From: Rugamonas apoptosis
GTDB taxonomy: Bacteria > Pseudomonadota > Gammaproteobacteria > Burkholderiales > Burkholderiaceae_D
Assembly: GCF_014042355.1 (NCBI RefSeq)
Contig: NZ_JACEZU010000016.1
Coordinates: 49,152 to 113,151 of the forward strand
Direction: 5' to 3'
Length of the DNA: 64,000 bases
The notes beneath the pieces are model-generated. The model searched no databases. It was not told the origin of the DNA and saw nothing but the letters and a program-made list of their open reading frames with translations. The position numbers were made by a program, and so were the translations under genes. Positions 8,186 through 17,203 of this stretch are shown piece after piece (the stretch's first letter is position 1; each line of letters begins with the position of its first letter).

Positions 8186-8770
8186 ATGACCGACCTGCTC
8201 CCCTTGATCAGCTATTGCCTTGTGATGTCGGCCACGCCTGGACCGAACAACGTCATGCTCGCCATTACCGGCGCCAATTTCGGGGCGCGCGGCGCGGCGC
8301 CTGCCATCCTGGGCATCCAGGCTGGCATGTTCGTGCAGACCATGCTCATGTGCGTAGGGCTGGGAAGCGTGTTTGTGGCCTACCCATGGGCGCAGCAAGG
8401 GCTGCGCATCGCGGGCTCGGCGTATCTGGCCTATCTGGCCTGGAAGCTCAGCGGCGCATCGGTGGCGGGGACTCAAGCGCCCAAAGCGGTGTCCTTCGCC
8501 CAAGCCACGGTATTTCAATCGCTGAATCCCAAGAGCTGGTTGAAGGCCATTACGGTGGCATCGGTATTCATGCCTGCGGGCCAAAACACGGTCGTCAGCG
8601 CGCTGCAGGTGGCGGTGATCGGTGCCCTGGTGGGAGCCCCCTGCAACATCACATGGGCGTTGTTTGGCGTCTCGATCCGTCGCCTGCTGCTGGATCCAAA
8701 GACGCGGCGCATATTCAATTTGACCATGGGCGCCACCCTGCTCATCCTGGCCGTGACGTTTTTACGCTAG
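8186..8770 (+). CDS. LysE/RhtB family amino acid exporter
   Basis: A 194-residue inner-membrane protein with about six hydrophobic segments and the family motif TPGPNNVML near residue 17. LysE/RhtB proteins export amino acids such as lysine, threonine or homoserine lactone. The chosen ATG at 8186 matches the usual N-terminus; an ATG at 8177 is in frame. The next gene, 9 bp downstream on the same strand, is a MocR-type transcription factor, suggesting it controls this exporter. The substrate cannot be told from the sequence. Confidence 0.85.
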   Translation: MTDLLPLISYCLVMSATPGPNNVMLAITGANFGARGAAPAILGIQAGMFVQTMLMCVGLGSVFVAYPWAQQGLRIAGSAYLAYLAWKLSGASVAGTQAPKAVSFAQATVFQSLNPKSWLKAITVASVFMPAGQNTVVSALQVAVIGALVGAPCNITWALFGVSIRRLLLDPKTRRIFNLTMGATLLILAVTFLR

Positions 8771-8779
8771 ACTTTCACC

Positions 8780-10267
8780 ATGTTCGCCATAGACCGCTCC
8801 TCCCCCATTGCCCTGTCCAAGCAGATCGAAACCACGCTGCGGCACATGGTCGAGAACCGTGCCCTGCCCGGCGGTACCAAATTACCGTCGATACGCCAGC
8901 TCGCGACCCAGTTGGCGGTCAGTACCAATACCGTCGTGCTGGCCTATGACCGGCTGGTCGCGGCCGGCATCATCGACACCAATGGCACTGCAGGATTTTT
9001 CGTTTGCACCAGGAACGACACTAGCCGTTCGATTCCCGACGAGGCCACGCTGGAGGCTGGCGAGGAACAGGAACCCGTCTGGTTGGCTCAACAGGTCAAC
9101 GATCAGCGCGCCGGCATACTATTGGCCAGCTGTGGCGCATTGCCGCCGACCTGGATGCAAGACGCGGTACCTGCCACCGCCGTGCAGAAAGCCCTGGCCC
9201 GTAGCGCCGCCGGCATGGCGTCGCGCTGTCCGCCCCAGGGGCTGCCGGAACTACGCGAGCACATCGCGCTGCTGTTGCGCGGCATCGGCATCGCCGCCGA
9301 CGCCAGCCACATCCTCACCACCTTTGGCGGCACCCATGCGATCGACTTGATTTGCCGTTGTTTCCTGCAACCCGGCGACACCGTGCTGGTGGAAGACCCC
9401 GGCTATTTCCTGATGTTTGGCCGCATGCGCCAGGATGGCATACGCCTGGTGCCCATCAAGCGCCGCCCCGATGGCCTCGACCTCGACGCATTGGAGGCCG
9501 CCTGCCGCGAGCACCGTCCGCGCCTGCTGTTCATGCAGACGGCCTTGCACAATCCCACGGGCTGGAGCAGCAGCGCCGCCAATTTGCACAAGGTCTTGCT
9601 ATTGGCGCAGCAACACGGTTTCCTGATCGCTGAAGACGACGTGCATGGCCATTTCCAGCATGCCCACAGCACACGCCTGGCATCTTTGGCCGGCCTCGAT
9701 GGCGTGATTTACTATTCCAGCTTTTGCAAGGCGCTCAGCCCCGCCTTGCGCATGGGCTATCTCGCCGCCGCCCCCGCCCTGCTCAAAGTGCTGATGCGGA
9801 CCAAGATCCATTCCATCATGACGACGCCCGCGTTGAATGAATATGTGCTGCTGGAAGTGCTCAGGGCAGGTAACTTGCGCAAGCATCTGGACCGGCTGCA
9901 ACGCAAGATCATGGCGGCGCGCAACGCCAGCACGCGCCAACTGACCGAGGCGGGCGTGCTGTTCGAGCATCCTGGCGACGCCGGTATTTTCTTGTGGGGC
10001 ACGATGCCGGCAGGGGTGGACGTGGACTTGTTGGTGCAAGACGCTTACCGCAACAAGATCCTGCTCACGCGTGGCGCCGCCTTCTCGGCCAATAGCACGC
10101 CTGACCAACACATCCGTTTCAACGTGGCATTCAGTCAGCACCCACGCCTGAGCGACTACCTGCAAGAACGCTTGCAAGCCGTGGCCGGCGCACGTTCAAG
10201 TCTGGCGCGCCTCAGCGATATGGTACGTTCGGATAGCACTGTTGTATTACCCTCACGTAAAAGTTAA
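8780..10267 (+). CDS. MocR/PdxR-type GntR regulator with aminotransferase domain
   Basis: A 495-residue fusion of an N-terminal winged-helix GntR domain (about 10-75; LPSIRQLATQLAVSTNTV) and a C-terminal fold-type I aminotransferase domain (about 120-470). The PLP-binding lysine is K317 in SFCKALSPALRMGYL, and HNPTG and EDD motifs of the fold are present. MocR proteins use PLP, sometimes with an amino acid, as effector rather than catalysing transamination. It is almost contiguous with the LysE-type exporter, a frequent pairing for amino-acid efflux control. Confidence 0.88.
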   Translation: MFAIDRSSPIALSKQIETTLRHMVENRALPGGTKLPSIRQLATQLAVSTNTVVLAYDRLVAAGIIDTNGTAGFFVCTRNDTSRSIPDEATLEAGEEQEPVWLAQQVNDQRAGILLASCGALPPTWMQDAVPATAVQKALARSAAGMASRCPPQGLPELREHIALLLRGIGIAADASHILTTFGGTHAIDLICRCFLQPGDTVLVEDPGYFLMFGRMRQDGIRLVPIKRRPDGLDLDALEAACREHRPRLLFMQTALHNPTGWSSSAANLHKVLLLAQQHGFLIAEDDVHGHFQHAHSTRLASLAGLDGVIYYSSFCKALSPALRMGYLAAAPALLKVLMRTKIHSIMTTPALNEYVLLEVLRAGNLRKHLDRLQRKIMAARNASTRQLTEAGVLFEHPGDAGIFLWGTMPAGVDVDLLVQDAYRNKILLTRGAAFSANSTPDQHIRFNVAFSQHPRLSDYLQERLQAVAGARSSLARLSDMVRSDSTVVLPSRKS

Positions 10268-10385
10268 TTCTCAGTGGCAAATCGCGAGTAGCGTATAAGC
10301 TTGTATTACCATTTGGGCAGGCACGCGACTCGCGTTCGAAAACTGAATATGTCGGGGTGGCTGCACGCCCCAGTGGGGTGAGTAA

Positions 10386-11960
10386 ATGAACAACGCCAAC
10401 CAATGCACGACGCTGCTTTTCCTTTGCGTGCTCAGCGCCTGTGGCGGAGGCGGAGGCGGGAGCACGGGCAGCGCGGGTGGCAACGCCAGCGTTACGAACC
10501 CGTCCAGTCCAAACGCCCCCGTGAAGGCCACCGTCTCCGGCACCGTGGTCGACCAGCAAAAGCTACCCGTGGCCGGCGTCACCATCACGGTCTACTCCAA
10601 CAATAACAATACCGCCGTCACCACCACCACCGACGCCAACGGCGCCTATTCCGTCGCCGACCTGTACACGGGAACTTTCACGTCCGGCCAATCGTCCGAC
10701 TACGCGATCTACGCGAACAAGCCTGGATACGGCTTCTCTCCCACTGTGGCCGATCCGGCTGGCGCCGTGCGCCGCGAAGACTTCAACGGCTACTACCGCA
10801 CCGTCATCCGCTTCCTGCCCATGCCGGCGCGCAACGTCGCGGGTGCCAACTTCACCGCCTCACGGGCCGGCGACAAACTGGCCAGCCTGCCGCGCACCGG
10901 CCAAACCGTCAGCTACGCCAGCGGCGACGACGCCGCCGCGCAACGCGGCGTCAGCTGGCCCACCAAACGCTATACGGACAACGCCGATGGCACCATCACC
11001 GATCAGTTGACGGGCCTGGTCTGGCTGAAGGACGCGGGCTGTGTCGGCGCCTCGAACTGGGCCACCGCGCTCACGGCCGCCAATCAGCTGGCCAGCGGCG
11101 CCTGCGGCCTGACGGACGGCTCCAAGGCCGGCCAATGGCGCATGCCCAACGCGAATGAACTGGAAAGCCTGGTCGATGCGGGGCGCGCCAATCCGGCCGT
11201 CTCCACCGGTAGCGGCTTCGCGGGTGTGCGCCTGACCAGCGCCTATTGGTCGTCGACCACTTACATGGCCCTGACCTCCAACGCGATGGCGATCCGCTTC
11301 ACCGATGGCCGCTGGGTCAACGGCGCCGTCGATGCGGACGGCGGTTTCAACAACAACAAGGCCAGTTCCCTCAACGCCGTATGGCCGGTCAGATCGGGCG
11401 GCGCGGGGGCGATACAACTGCTGGCCACCGGCGCCTATTTCGGTCCCGGCGGCGGCGGGGGGCAAACCTTCGGCACGGCGGACGACGCCAGCCTGCAACT
11501 GGGCGTGCAATTCCCGTCGCCGCGCTTCATCGACAACGGCGACGGCACCGTGGCCGACACCGTGACCGGCCTGACCTGGCTGCGAAAAGCCGATTGCATC
11601 AATCAGTCCTGGTCGGCCGCACTGAGCACCATCCAGGGGCTGGCGAGCGGCCAATGCGGCTTGAGCGACGGCTCCAAGGCGGGCCAGTGGCGCATGCCAA
11701 ACCGGGCCGAGATGCTCAGCCTGTCGGACCGCGCGCCGACCTTCCCTCAAGCCGATTATTTCAACGGCATCCCCGGCAGCGATGGCGTGACCGTGAAGAA
11801 CCCCGTCATGTTCAGCAATTTCAAGGCGTTCTTCTTCTACTGGACCTCCACCACGGACGCCGCCGATCCCACCCAGGCGTGGTCGATTTTCAGTTGCGAT
11901 TTCGGCGTGTACAACCAGCCGAAAACCAGCACGCAGCTCTATGCGCTGGCGGTGCGATAA
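10386..11960 (+). CDS. DUF1566 (Lcl-type) surface lipoprotein
   Basis: A 524-residue lipoprotein. The signal peptide ends in the lipobox LSAC (about residue 19), followed by a Gly/Ser-rich linker. Residues about 45-110 form a carboxypeptidase-regulatory-like beta-sandwich (VSGTVVDQQKLPVAGVTITV). Two Lcl_C/DUF1566 repeats follow, each with a DNGDGT or DNADGT turn, TGLVWL/TGLTWL, and QWRMPNANELESL or QWRMPNRAEMLSL. Such proteins are exposed on the surface and may act in adhesion, but no activity is established for this one. It appears monocistronic. Confidence 0.85.
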   Translation: MNNANQCTTLLFLCVLSACGGGGGGSTGSAGGNASVTNPSSPNAPVKATVSGTVVDQQKLPVAGVTITVYSNNNNTAVTTTTDANGAYSVADLYTGTFTSGQSSDYAIYANKPGYGFSPTVADPAGAVRREDFNGYYRTVIRFLPMPARNVAGANFTASRAGDKLASLPRTGQTVSYASGDDAAAQRGVSWPTKRYTDNADGTITDQLTGLVWLKDAGCVGASNWATALTAANQLASGACGLTDGSKAGQWRMPNANELESLVDAGRANPAVSTGSGFAGVRLTSAYWSSTTYMALTSNAMAIRFTDGRWVNGAVDADGGFNNNKASSLNAVWPVRSGGAGAIQLLATGAYFGPGGGGGQTFGTADDASLQLGVQFPSPRFIDNGDGTVADTVTGLTWLRKADCINQSWSAALSTIQGLASGQCGLSDGSKAGQWRMPNRAEMLSLSDRAPTFPQADYFNGIPGSDGVTVKNPVMFSNFKAFFFYWTSTTDAADPTQAWSIFSCDFGVYNQPKTSTQLYALAVR

Positions 11961-11976
11961 AAAATCCCGGCACGTG

Positions 11977-13161
11977 CTAGTCATCCGGCAGGGAAAACAG
12001 CTGCCGCTCCGCATCGCGTGACGCGCGGGCGGCGGCGAAGCTGTGCTCGCGCACCTGCGTTTCATAGGCGGCAATGGCGGCCACGGCCATCGCGGGGCCA
12101 CGGACCTGCCGCAAGGCCTCCGTCAGCGCCTGGGCGTCGTACAGCGCGCAGTTCGCGCCCTTGCCGCCCGCCGGGCTCATGGCATGCAACGCATCGCCCA
12201 GGGCACTGATCCTGCTGGCGGGCCACGCCGCCGGCAACGGCGAACGACGCACCGGCAACAACGTCGCCGCTTGCGGCGCCGTCCGTTCAAACAAGGCCCG
12301 GATCGGCTCCGGCCACGCTCCTACCCGCTCGCTGAGCCAGCCCCGCAGGGCCGCCTCAGTCCAGCCCAGATCGTCCGCCCCGGCGATGCCGAGCGCGCCA
12401 CGCTGGCCGATCAGCGCCCAGTACACGTAGTCGTCCACCTGGCCGATGGTCTGGCCAGCGCCGTGCTCCGGCCGGAACACCATGGCATCGATGATGGCGG
12501 CCCATCCGGGCTGGAAAATCACCGAAGTACCGGTCTGCAATTGCGCCGCGATGGCGTCACGATGGACCGCCGTCAACCAGGTCTTGCCGTAGCAGCAAAC
12601 CGTGCCCGTATCGATCGGCGCCATGTCGGGAAAGCGCTGCGCCCGCAGCCGGGAATGGATGCCATCGGCGCCGATGAGCACATCCGCTTCGACCGCGCTG
12701 CCGTCATCGAAACGGGCGATGACGGCCCGGTCGTCCACGGCCTCATACCGCGTCAGCGCCTTGCCGAAATGCACCCGCTCGGCCAAGCCCGTCAGCAGCA
12801 CGGCGCGCATGCGCTGGCGGTCGGCACGCAAGTCGGCGTCGGCGTCGGACGCGCCAGCCTGCCAGCCATCGACACCATGGTCGCTGGCGCGTTCGAGCCG
12901 GGCGTCGAGCAGATTGAGCGTGGGAGCGGGCACGGCGCAGGTTTGCACAAACCGCGCGAACAAGGCGTCCGGCAGACAGGCCGCCAGCGCCGCCCGCCCC
13001 TGCTGGTCGATACGCAGGCGATAGCCCTGGTCGCGCGCGTCCAACGATGCGTCCCGTTCGTAGACCTGGACCGCGATGCCGTGCTTGCAGAGCCCGTGGG
13101 CCAGGCACAGCCCTCCCAGGCCAGCGCCGATCACGGCGACGCGTAACGGTGTATTCGTCAT
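11977..13161 (-). CDS. FAD-dependent monooxygenase
   Basis: A 394-residue flavoprotein of the PHBH/TetX-like class A monooxygenases. The N-terminal FAD-binding Rossmann motif is VIGAGLGGLCLAHGL, a DG motif lies at VLIGADGIHSRLR, and the GD motif is LGDALHAMSPAGGKGAN, which contacts the FAD ribitol. These enzymes hydroxylate aromatic or polyketide-like substrates with NAD(P)H and O2. The AraC-type regulator transcribed divergently 94 bp away is probably its activator. The substrate is unknown. Confidence 0.9.
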   Translation of the reverse strand: MTNTPLRVAVIGAGLGGLCLAHGLCKHGIAVQVYERDASLDARDQGYRLRIDQQGRAALAACLPDALFARFVQTCAVPAPTLNLLDARLERASDHGVDGWQAGASDADADLRADRQRMRAVLLTGLAERVHFGKALTRYEAVDDRAVIARFDDGSAVEADVLIGADGIHSRLRAQRFPDMAPIDTGTVCCYGKTWLTAVHRDAIAAQLQTGTSVIFQPGWAAIIDAMVFRPEHGAGQTIGQVDDYVYWALIGQRGALGIAGADDLGWTEAALRGWLSERVGAWPEPIRALFERTAPQAATLLPVRRSPLPAAWPASRISALGDALHAMSPAGGKGANCALYDAQALTEALRQVRGPAMAVAAIAAYETQVREHSFAAARASRDAERQLFSLPDD

Positions 13162-13255
13162 GGTGTTTCCTCGTCACATGGTGGAGTCCCCATTATTCGA
13201 CAAAGGCGTGATGGCATGATAACGTTGTTTGGCAGTTAACTATCGAAATCCAGCC

Positions 13256-14083
13256 ATGACGCAATCCATGTCCGACTTCAGCGAACAATCCGATGGCGCG
13301 CCGCTGATCGCCTTGTTGAGCGATGCCGGGCCGGCCAGCCAGTTCGCGCTGGGCACGCGGGAATACGCCTGGCACCAGCATGTGCGGGGCCAGATGTTTT
13401 GTATCGAAAGTGGCCTGATGGAAGTGCGCACCCATCACGGTTCCTGGCTGTTGCCGCCGCACCGGGCCGGGTGGATCCCACCGGCGGTGGCGCATCAGGT
13501 GCGCGTGGTGGGGGCGTTGAGCGGCTGGAGCATCCTGGTCGCGCCGGCGGCCTGCGCCAGCCTGCCCGCCCTGCCCTGCGTGACCGGGGTCAGCGAATTG
13601 ATGCGCGCGCTGGTGCGGCGTGCGGCCGCCTGGAATCCGCGCACGGCCCTGGAACCGCAGCAGGAACGCGTGATGGCCGTGCTGTTCGACGAACTGCGCC
13701 AGGCGCCACGCCAGCCATTGCATTTGCCCATGCCGGCCGACCGGCGCTTGCTGCGCGTCGCGCGCGCCGTGCTGGCGCAGCCTGGCACGCAACGCAAGCT
13801 GGTGGAATGGGCCGCTTGGGGCGGGATGTCGGCGCGCACGCTGAGCCGCTTGTTCCGTGCCGAAACCGGCTTCAGCTTTGGGCAATGGTGTCGGCAGGCG
13901 GGCCTGGTGTATGCATTGGAATGCCTGGCGCAAGGCCAAGCGGTCGCTGCCGTCGCCGATGCGCTAGGGTATGCCACGCCCAGTCATTTCATCGCGATGT
14001 TCCGGCATGCCTTTGGCGAGTCGCCGGGTCGCTATTTCAGCGCCGGGCAGTGCGCCTGGCCTGCGGTGCCACCACAGCCATAG
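13256..14083 (+). CDS. AraC family transcriptional regulator
   Basis: A 275-residue regulator. The N-terminal half resembles an AraC cupin ligand domain (motif EYAWHQHVRGQ with metal- or ligand-site histidines). The C-terminal half (about 165-270) holds two helix-turn-helix motifs, ending in VADALGYATPSHFIAMFRHA and FGESPGRYF, the family signature. The ATG at 13256 is preferred; an in-frame TTG at 13229 is possible. It is divergent from the FAD monooxygenase, whose promoter it likely shares. Confidence 0.9.
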   Translation: MTQSMSDFSEQSDGAPLIALLSDAGPASQFALGTREYAWHQHVRGQMFCIESGLMEVRTHHGSWLLPPHRAGWIPPAVAHQVRVVGALSGWSILVAPAACASLPALPCVTGVSELMRALVRRAAAWNPRTALEPQQERVMAVLFDELRQAPRQPLHLPMPADRRLLRVARAVLAQPGTQRKLVEWAAWGGMSARTLSRLFRAETGFSFGQWCRQAGLVYALECLAQGQAVAAVADALGYATPSHFIAMFRHAFGESPGRYFSAGQCAWPAVPPQP

Positions 14084-14148
14084 GCGCGCTGCGCGCGCAT
14101 CCACGCATGGACGACCATTGTCGCGCCATGCATGGCGATCGGTACTGA

Positions 14149-14418
14149 TTACGCCTCCGCCTTGGCCTTGGCCTTGCGTGGGGCGCGCGGTTTCTTGGGT
14201 TTCTCTTCGGTGGCGGCATCGCTACGGCCTTTGACCGCTTCAATCAGGGCGGCGCTGTAGGCGTTACGGGCGGTCTGGGCGATCGCCATTTGCTGTTGCA
14301 GACGGCCCAGTTCGGCGTCCACGACCAGGATGTTGGCGGCCTGCGCCTTTGCTTCAGCGCTCAGCTTGTCCGATGCGTAGGACGTGCCGTTGATGTTGAT
14401 GTATTGAGGTAATGACAT
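14149..14418 (-). CDS. DUF6447 family protein
   Basis: An 89-residue protein. The first 65 residues (YININGTSYASDKLSAEAKA, then LVVDAELGRLQQQMAI and ARNAYSAALIEAV) match the DUF6447 pattern of a short beta hairpin followed by a coiled helix. The C-terminal tail is Lys/Pro/Ala-rich (KPKKPRAPRKAKAKAEA), giving a very basic end. Function unknown; relatives occur in bacteria, cyanobacteria and phages. It lies downstream of the PKD lipoprotein gene on the same strand. Confidence 0.75.
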   Translation of the reverse strand: MSLPQYININGTSYASDKLSAEAKAQAANILVVDAELGRLQQQMAIAQTARNAYSAALIEAVKGRSDAATEEKPKKPRAPRKAKAKAEA

Positions 14419-14536
14419 TACTTTCCTTTATTGTAATTGCGAGGGTAAAGTCCCGGCAGGCCGTGATTGTATGTCCAACCAGCGCGGCGGGCAAAGCCGG
14501 CGCCCGCCACTGTTGGCGGGACACCACCCCGCCCCA

Positions 14537-16180
14537 TCAGCGATAGGTCAGGTAAAACTTCAGGCCGGCCGCGTTTTGCCCCGCCCCGCCCGTCTGCACC
14601 AGGGCCACATGGTAGCCGGCGGCGCTGTGGAAGATGTTGCGGCCATAGCTGGGCAAACCATTTATGACGGGCAGCGTCAACTCGCCGCTGGCCTGCATCA
14701 GCGCCCCCGTGTAGCGCTGGTAGGCGGCCGGGTAAATAGAGGCGTAGTCGGGATAGCCGCCGGCGCTGGCGGCCAGCACCAGCGTTTCCTGGCCGCTCGA
14801 CTGGCTCAGGGAAATCAACGCGCCGTTCAGGTTCAGCTTGCCCATATAGGTCAGCTTATCGGTGCGGAAATAGGTGCCGGCCGAGGTGAACACCACCTCC
14901 TCCTTGTTCGACAGGAACAGCTGCAGGCCGATCGGATAGTCGCCGTGGTAAGGCGAATCGCCCACTTCCGCCACCGCGTTGGTGTCGGGATTGATGCTGA
15001 CGTAGGTGATATCAACCGGCGACAAGCCCGCCGACACGGCCAGTGCCTTGTTGTAGACGGACGAATACACGCCGTGCATGGTGCCGTAGAAATAGCCGCC
15101 CAGGTTGACGCCCCCGGCCGGCAAGACGGCGCCGCTGCGGGCGTCCAGCACCAGCACGTCCGGATTGGCCCACTGCCCGCCCGTTTGCCCGATCAAATAG
15201 GCGATGCCGCTGTTGGTGAGGAACACCTCCGTCTGGGCGCCATTGGTGGCGGAACTGCGCACCACGGCGGCCTTGACCAGGTCGACCAGGGTCAGCACGC
15301 CCTCGTGCAGCACGGCGGCCAGCCTGCCGTCCGGGCTCAGCGTGAGCGCCTTGCTGGGCGCCGGCAGCAGCACCGTCTTGATGGTGGCGCCGAAGGGATC
15401 GGCGATCTTCAGCGCGTCCGGCGCGGCCGACACCATCACCACCTGGTCCAGCGACTTGCTGTAGCGCGCGTCCAGCGGCGTGAACGGCAGCGCGAGCGTA
15501 CCGGCGCTTTGCGCCAGCACCCGCACGTCGAGCCGGCTCATGACGGGATGCTTGCCATCGCTGACCTTGACCAGCAGGGAATAATTGCCGGGACGGTCAG
15601 GCGTGAAAGCCACATCGGCCGCGCCGGCGGCGCCGATGGCGGCGCTGGAATCGGCGGGCTTGCTGTCGAGCGACCAGCTGTAGCTGAGCGTATCGCCATC
15701 GACGTCGTAGCTGAGGCCGGCCGAGGCCGTCACCACGCCCCCCGCCAGCACGGTGAGGGCGTTCTTGTCGATGACGGGCACCGGCACATGGTTGGCGACG
15801 GCGACCGTCATGTCCTGCTCGCTCGTGGCACCGGCCGCGTCGGTCACCCGCAGCCGGACCACATAAGTACCGGCACGGTCGGGCGTGAAGCGCACGTCGG
15901 CCGTCTGCGGGCCGCTCAGCACGGCGGCGCTGTCGGCCGGTTTCGACTGCAAACTCCAGGCATAGCTGAGCGCACCGGCCTGGGCGTCGCTGCTGCCCGC
16001 ACCGCTCAGCACCACGTCCGCGCCCAACGATGGGGCGGCCGTTTCCGCCGCCAGCGCGATGGCCGCCTTCGGTGGCGTATTGGGCGCCGCCGCGCCGCCG
16101 CCACAACCAGCCAGCGCCAGCATGACAGCGGCCATCCAAACGGGCGCGCGTCGTCCGTAACGGGCTGTGAGCGTCTTCAT
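14537..16180 (-). CDS. PKD-domain lipoprotein with beta-propeller-like C-terminus
   Basis: A 547-residue lipoprotein. A signal peptide ends in the lipobox LAGC (about residue 27). Two PKD-like Ig domains follow (about 38-125 and 130-220), each with a YSWSL/YAWSLQSKPADS strand and a FTPDRxGxY strand. The remaining residues form short repeats of the YVTN/Kelch-like kind (LSPDGRLAAVLHEGVLTLVD), probably a propeller. PKD domains usually act in surface protein-protein or protein-sugar contacts. Partner and function unknown. Confidence 0.8.
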   Translation of the reverse strand: MKTLTARYGRRAPVWMAAVMLALAGCGGGAAAPNTPPKAAIALAAETAAPSLGADVVLSGAGSSDAQAGALSYAWSLQSKPADSAAVLSGPQTADVRFTPDRAGTYVVRLRVTDAAGATSEQDMTVAVANHVPVPVIDKNALTVLAGGVVTASAGLSYDVDGDTLSYSWSLDSKPADSSAAIGAAGAADVAFTPDRPGNYSLLVKVSDGKHPVMSRLDVRVLAQSAGTLALPFTPLDARYSKSLDQVVMVSAAPDALKIADPFGATIKTVLLPAPSKALTLSPDGRLAAVLHEGVLTLVDLVKAAVVRSSATNGAQTEVFLTNSGIAYLIGQTGGQWANPDVLVLDARSGAVLPAGGVNLGGYFYGTMHGVYSSVYNKALAVSAGLSPVDITYVSINPDTNAVAEVGDSPYHGDYPIGLQLFLSNKEEVVFTSAGTYFRTDKLTYMGKLNLNGALISLSQSSGQETLVLAASAGGYPDYASIYPAAYQRYTGALMQASGELTLPVINGLPSYGRNIFHSAAGYHVALVQTGGAGQNAAGLKFYLTYR

Positions 16181-16340
16181 ATCGTCATCCTCGGGAGCAA
16201 AAACGGATGATGATATTGGTTTAATTGCAATTTGTAAATGAGAAATATTGGCACAAAAAGATGCGATTCAATCGGGCATTTGGCACCGATGTGCGCCGCC
16301 CATCTATCCCACCCGCCCCATCCGGCATCGCGGCAGCGTC

Positions 16341-16346
16341 TATAAT
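16341..16346 (+). promoter_or_regulatory. -10 element (TATAAT) of yigZ
   Basis: A perfect TATAAT. It overlaps an in-frame ATG at 16345, so that ATG cannot be the translation start and the start at 16378 is favoured. No convincing -35 is visible. Confidence 0.5.
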
Positions 16347-16377
16347 GCGGCACCCATTCCGCCCCCCTGCGCCCCCC

Positions 16378-16986
16378 ATGCCCGCCACCCTCGCCGCCCC
16401 CGCCCACAGCGAACTGCTGATCAAGAAAAGCCGCTTCATCGCCTGCGTCCAGCCGATGACGGACCGGACGGCGGCGCAACAGGTGGTGGCGGACTTGAAG
16501 GCGCAGCATCCGGCCGCCGCCCATGTGTGCTGGGCCTTGCTGGCCGGCGGCCAGTCGGCGGCTGTCGATGATGGTGAACCGAGCGGCACGGCCGGCCGTC
16601 CCATGCTGGACGTGCTGCGCCACCAGGATCTGGAGGGGGTGTTGGCCACCGTGGTGCGCTACTTCGGCGGCGTGAAGCTGGGCGCGGGCGGGCTGGTGCG
16701 CGCTTACACGGACAGCGTGGCGCAAGCGTTGCTGACGGCGACCAAGGTGGCCATCATCAAGTCGCGCACGCTGCGCTGCGCCGTGCCTTACGCGCTGGAA
16801 GGCTGGCTGCGGCGCGAGCTGGCCGGCGCCCAGGCGCAATTGCTGGAGGTGGGCCATGGCGACGCCGTCGACTTCGCCTTCAGCCTGCCCGCCGACGCCG
16901 CCCCGGCCCTCATCGCCCGGCTCAACGAGGCTGGCGGCGGCCGCGTCATCTGGTGCGGCGCGCCGGATGCCATCGACGGTTATTGA
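16378..16986 (+). CDS. yigZ: YigZ/IMPACT family protein
   Basis: A 202-residue protein of the UPF0029/IMPACT family. The N-terminal domain carries the hallmark DDGEPSGTAGRPMLDVL (about residues 62-78) and VRYFGGVKLGAGGLVRAY (about 95-112). The C-terminal part is a ferredoxin-like domain. Members bind nucleic acids or ribosome-associated factors; the bacterial role is not settled. A start at 16378 agrees with the TATAAT at 16341. It is a single gene upstream of tcyP. Confidence 0.9.
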   Translation: MPATLAAPAHSELLIKKSRFIACVQPMTDRTAAQQVVADLKAQHPAAAHVCWALLAGGQSAAVDDGEPSGTAGRPMLDVLRHQDLEGVLATVVRYFGGVKLGAGGLVRAYTDSVAQALLTATKVAIIKSRTLRCAVPYALEGWLRRELAGAQAQLLEVGHGDAVDFAFSLPADAAPALIARLNEAGGGRVIWCGAPDAIDGY

Positions 16987-17203
16987 CAAAACGGCGAGGC
17001 CACCAGGGCGCCGCGCCCGCCCGTTCCAGGCGTGCATGCGCGCGGCGGGATCGATCCAGCGGCGCCTGCCGTGCAGCGCGCGCCAAAGCCCGATAAAATG
17101 GCCGTTTGCTGTGCGCCGTCGCAGCGGGCGCGGCGACCAGCCGGCGCCTGGAACGATGATGGCGCCATCGGTCCCCTACCCCACCGCGATTTAAAGGCTG
17201 TCC

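Noticed and set aside
14471..16210. A 579-residue plus-strand open frame
   Set aside because: Antisense of the PKD lipoprotein, which has a signal peptide, lipobox and domain motifs on the minus strand.
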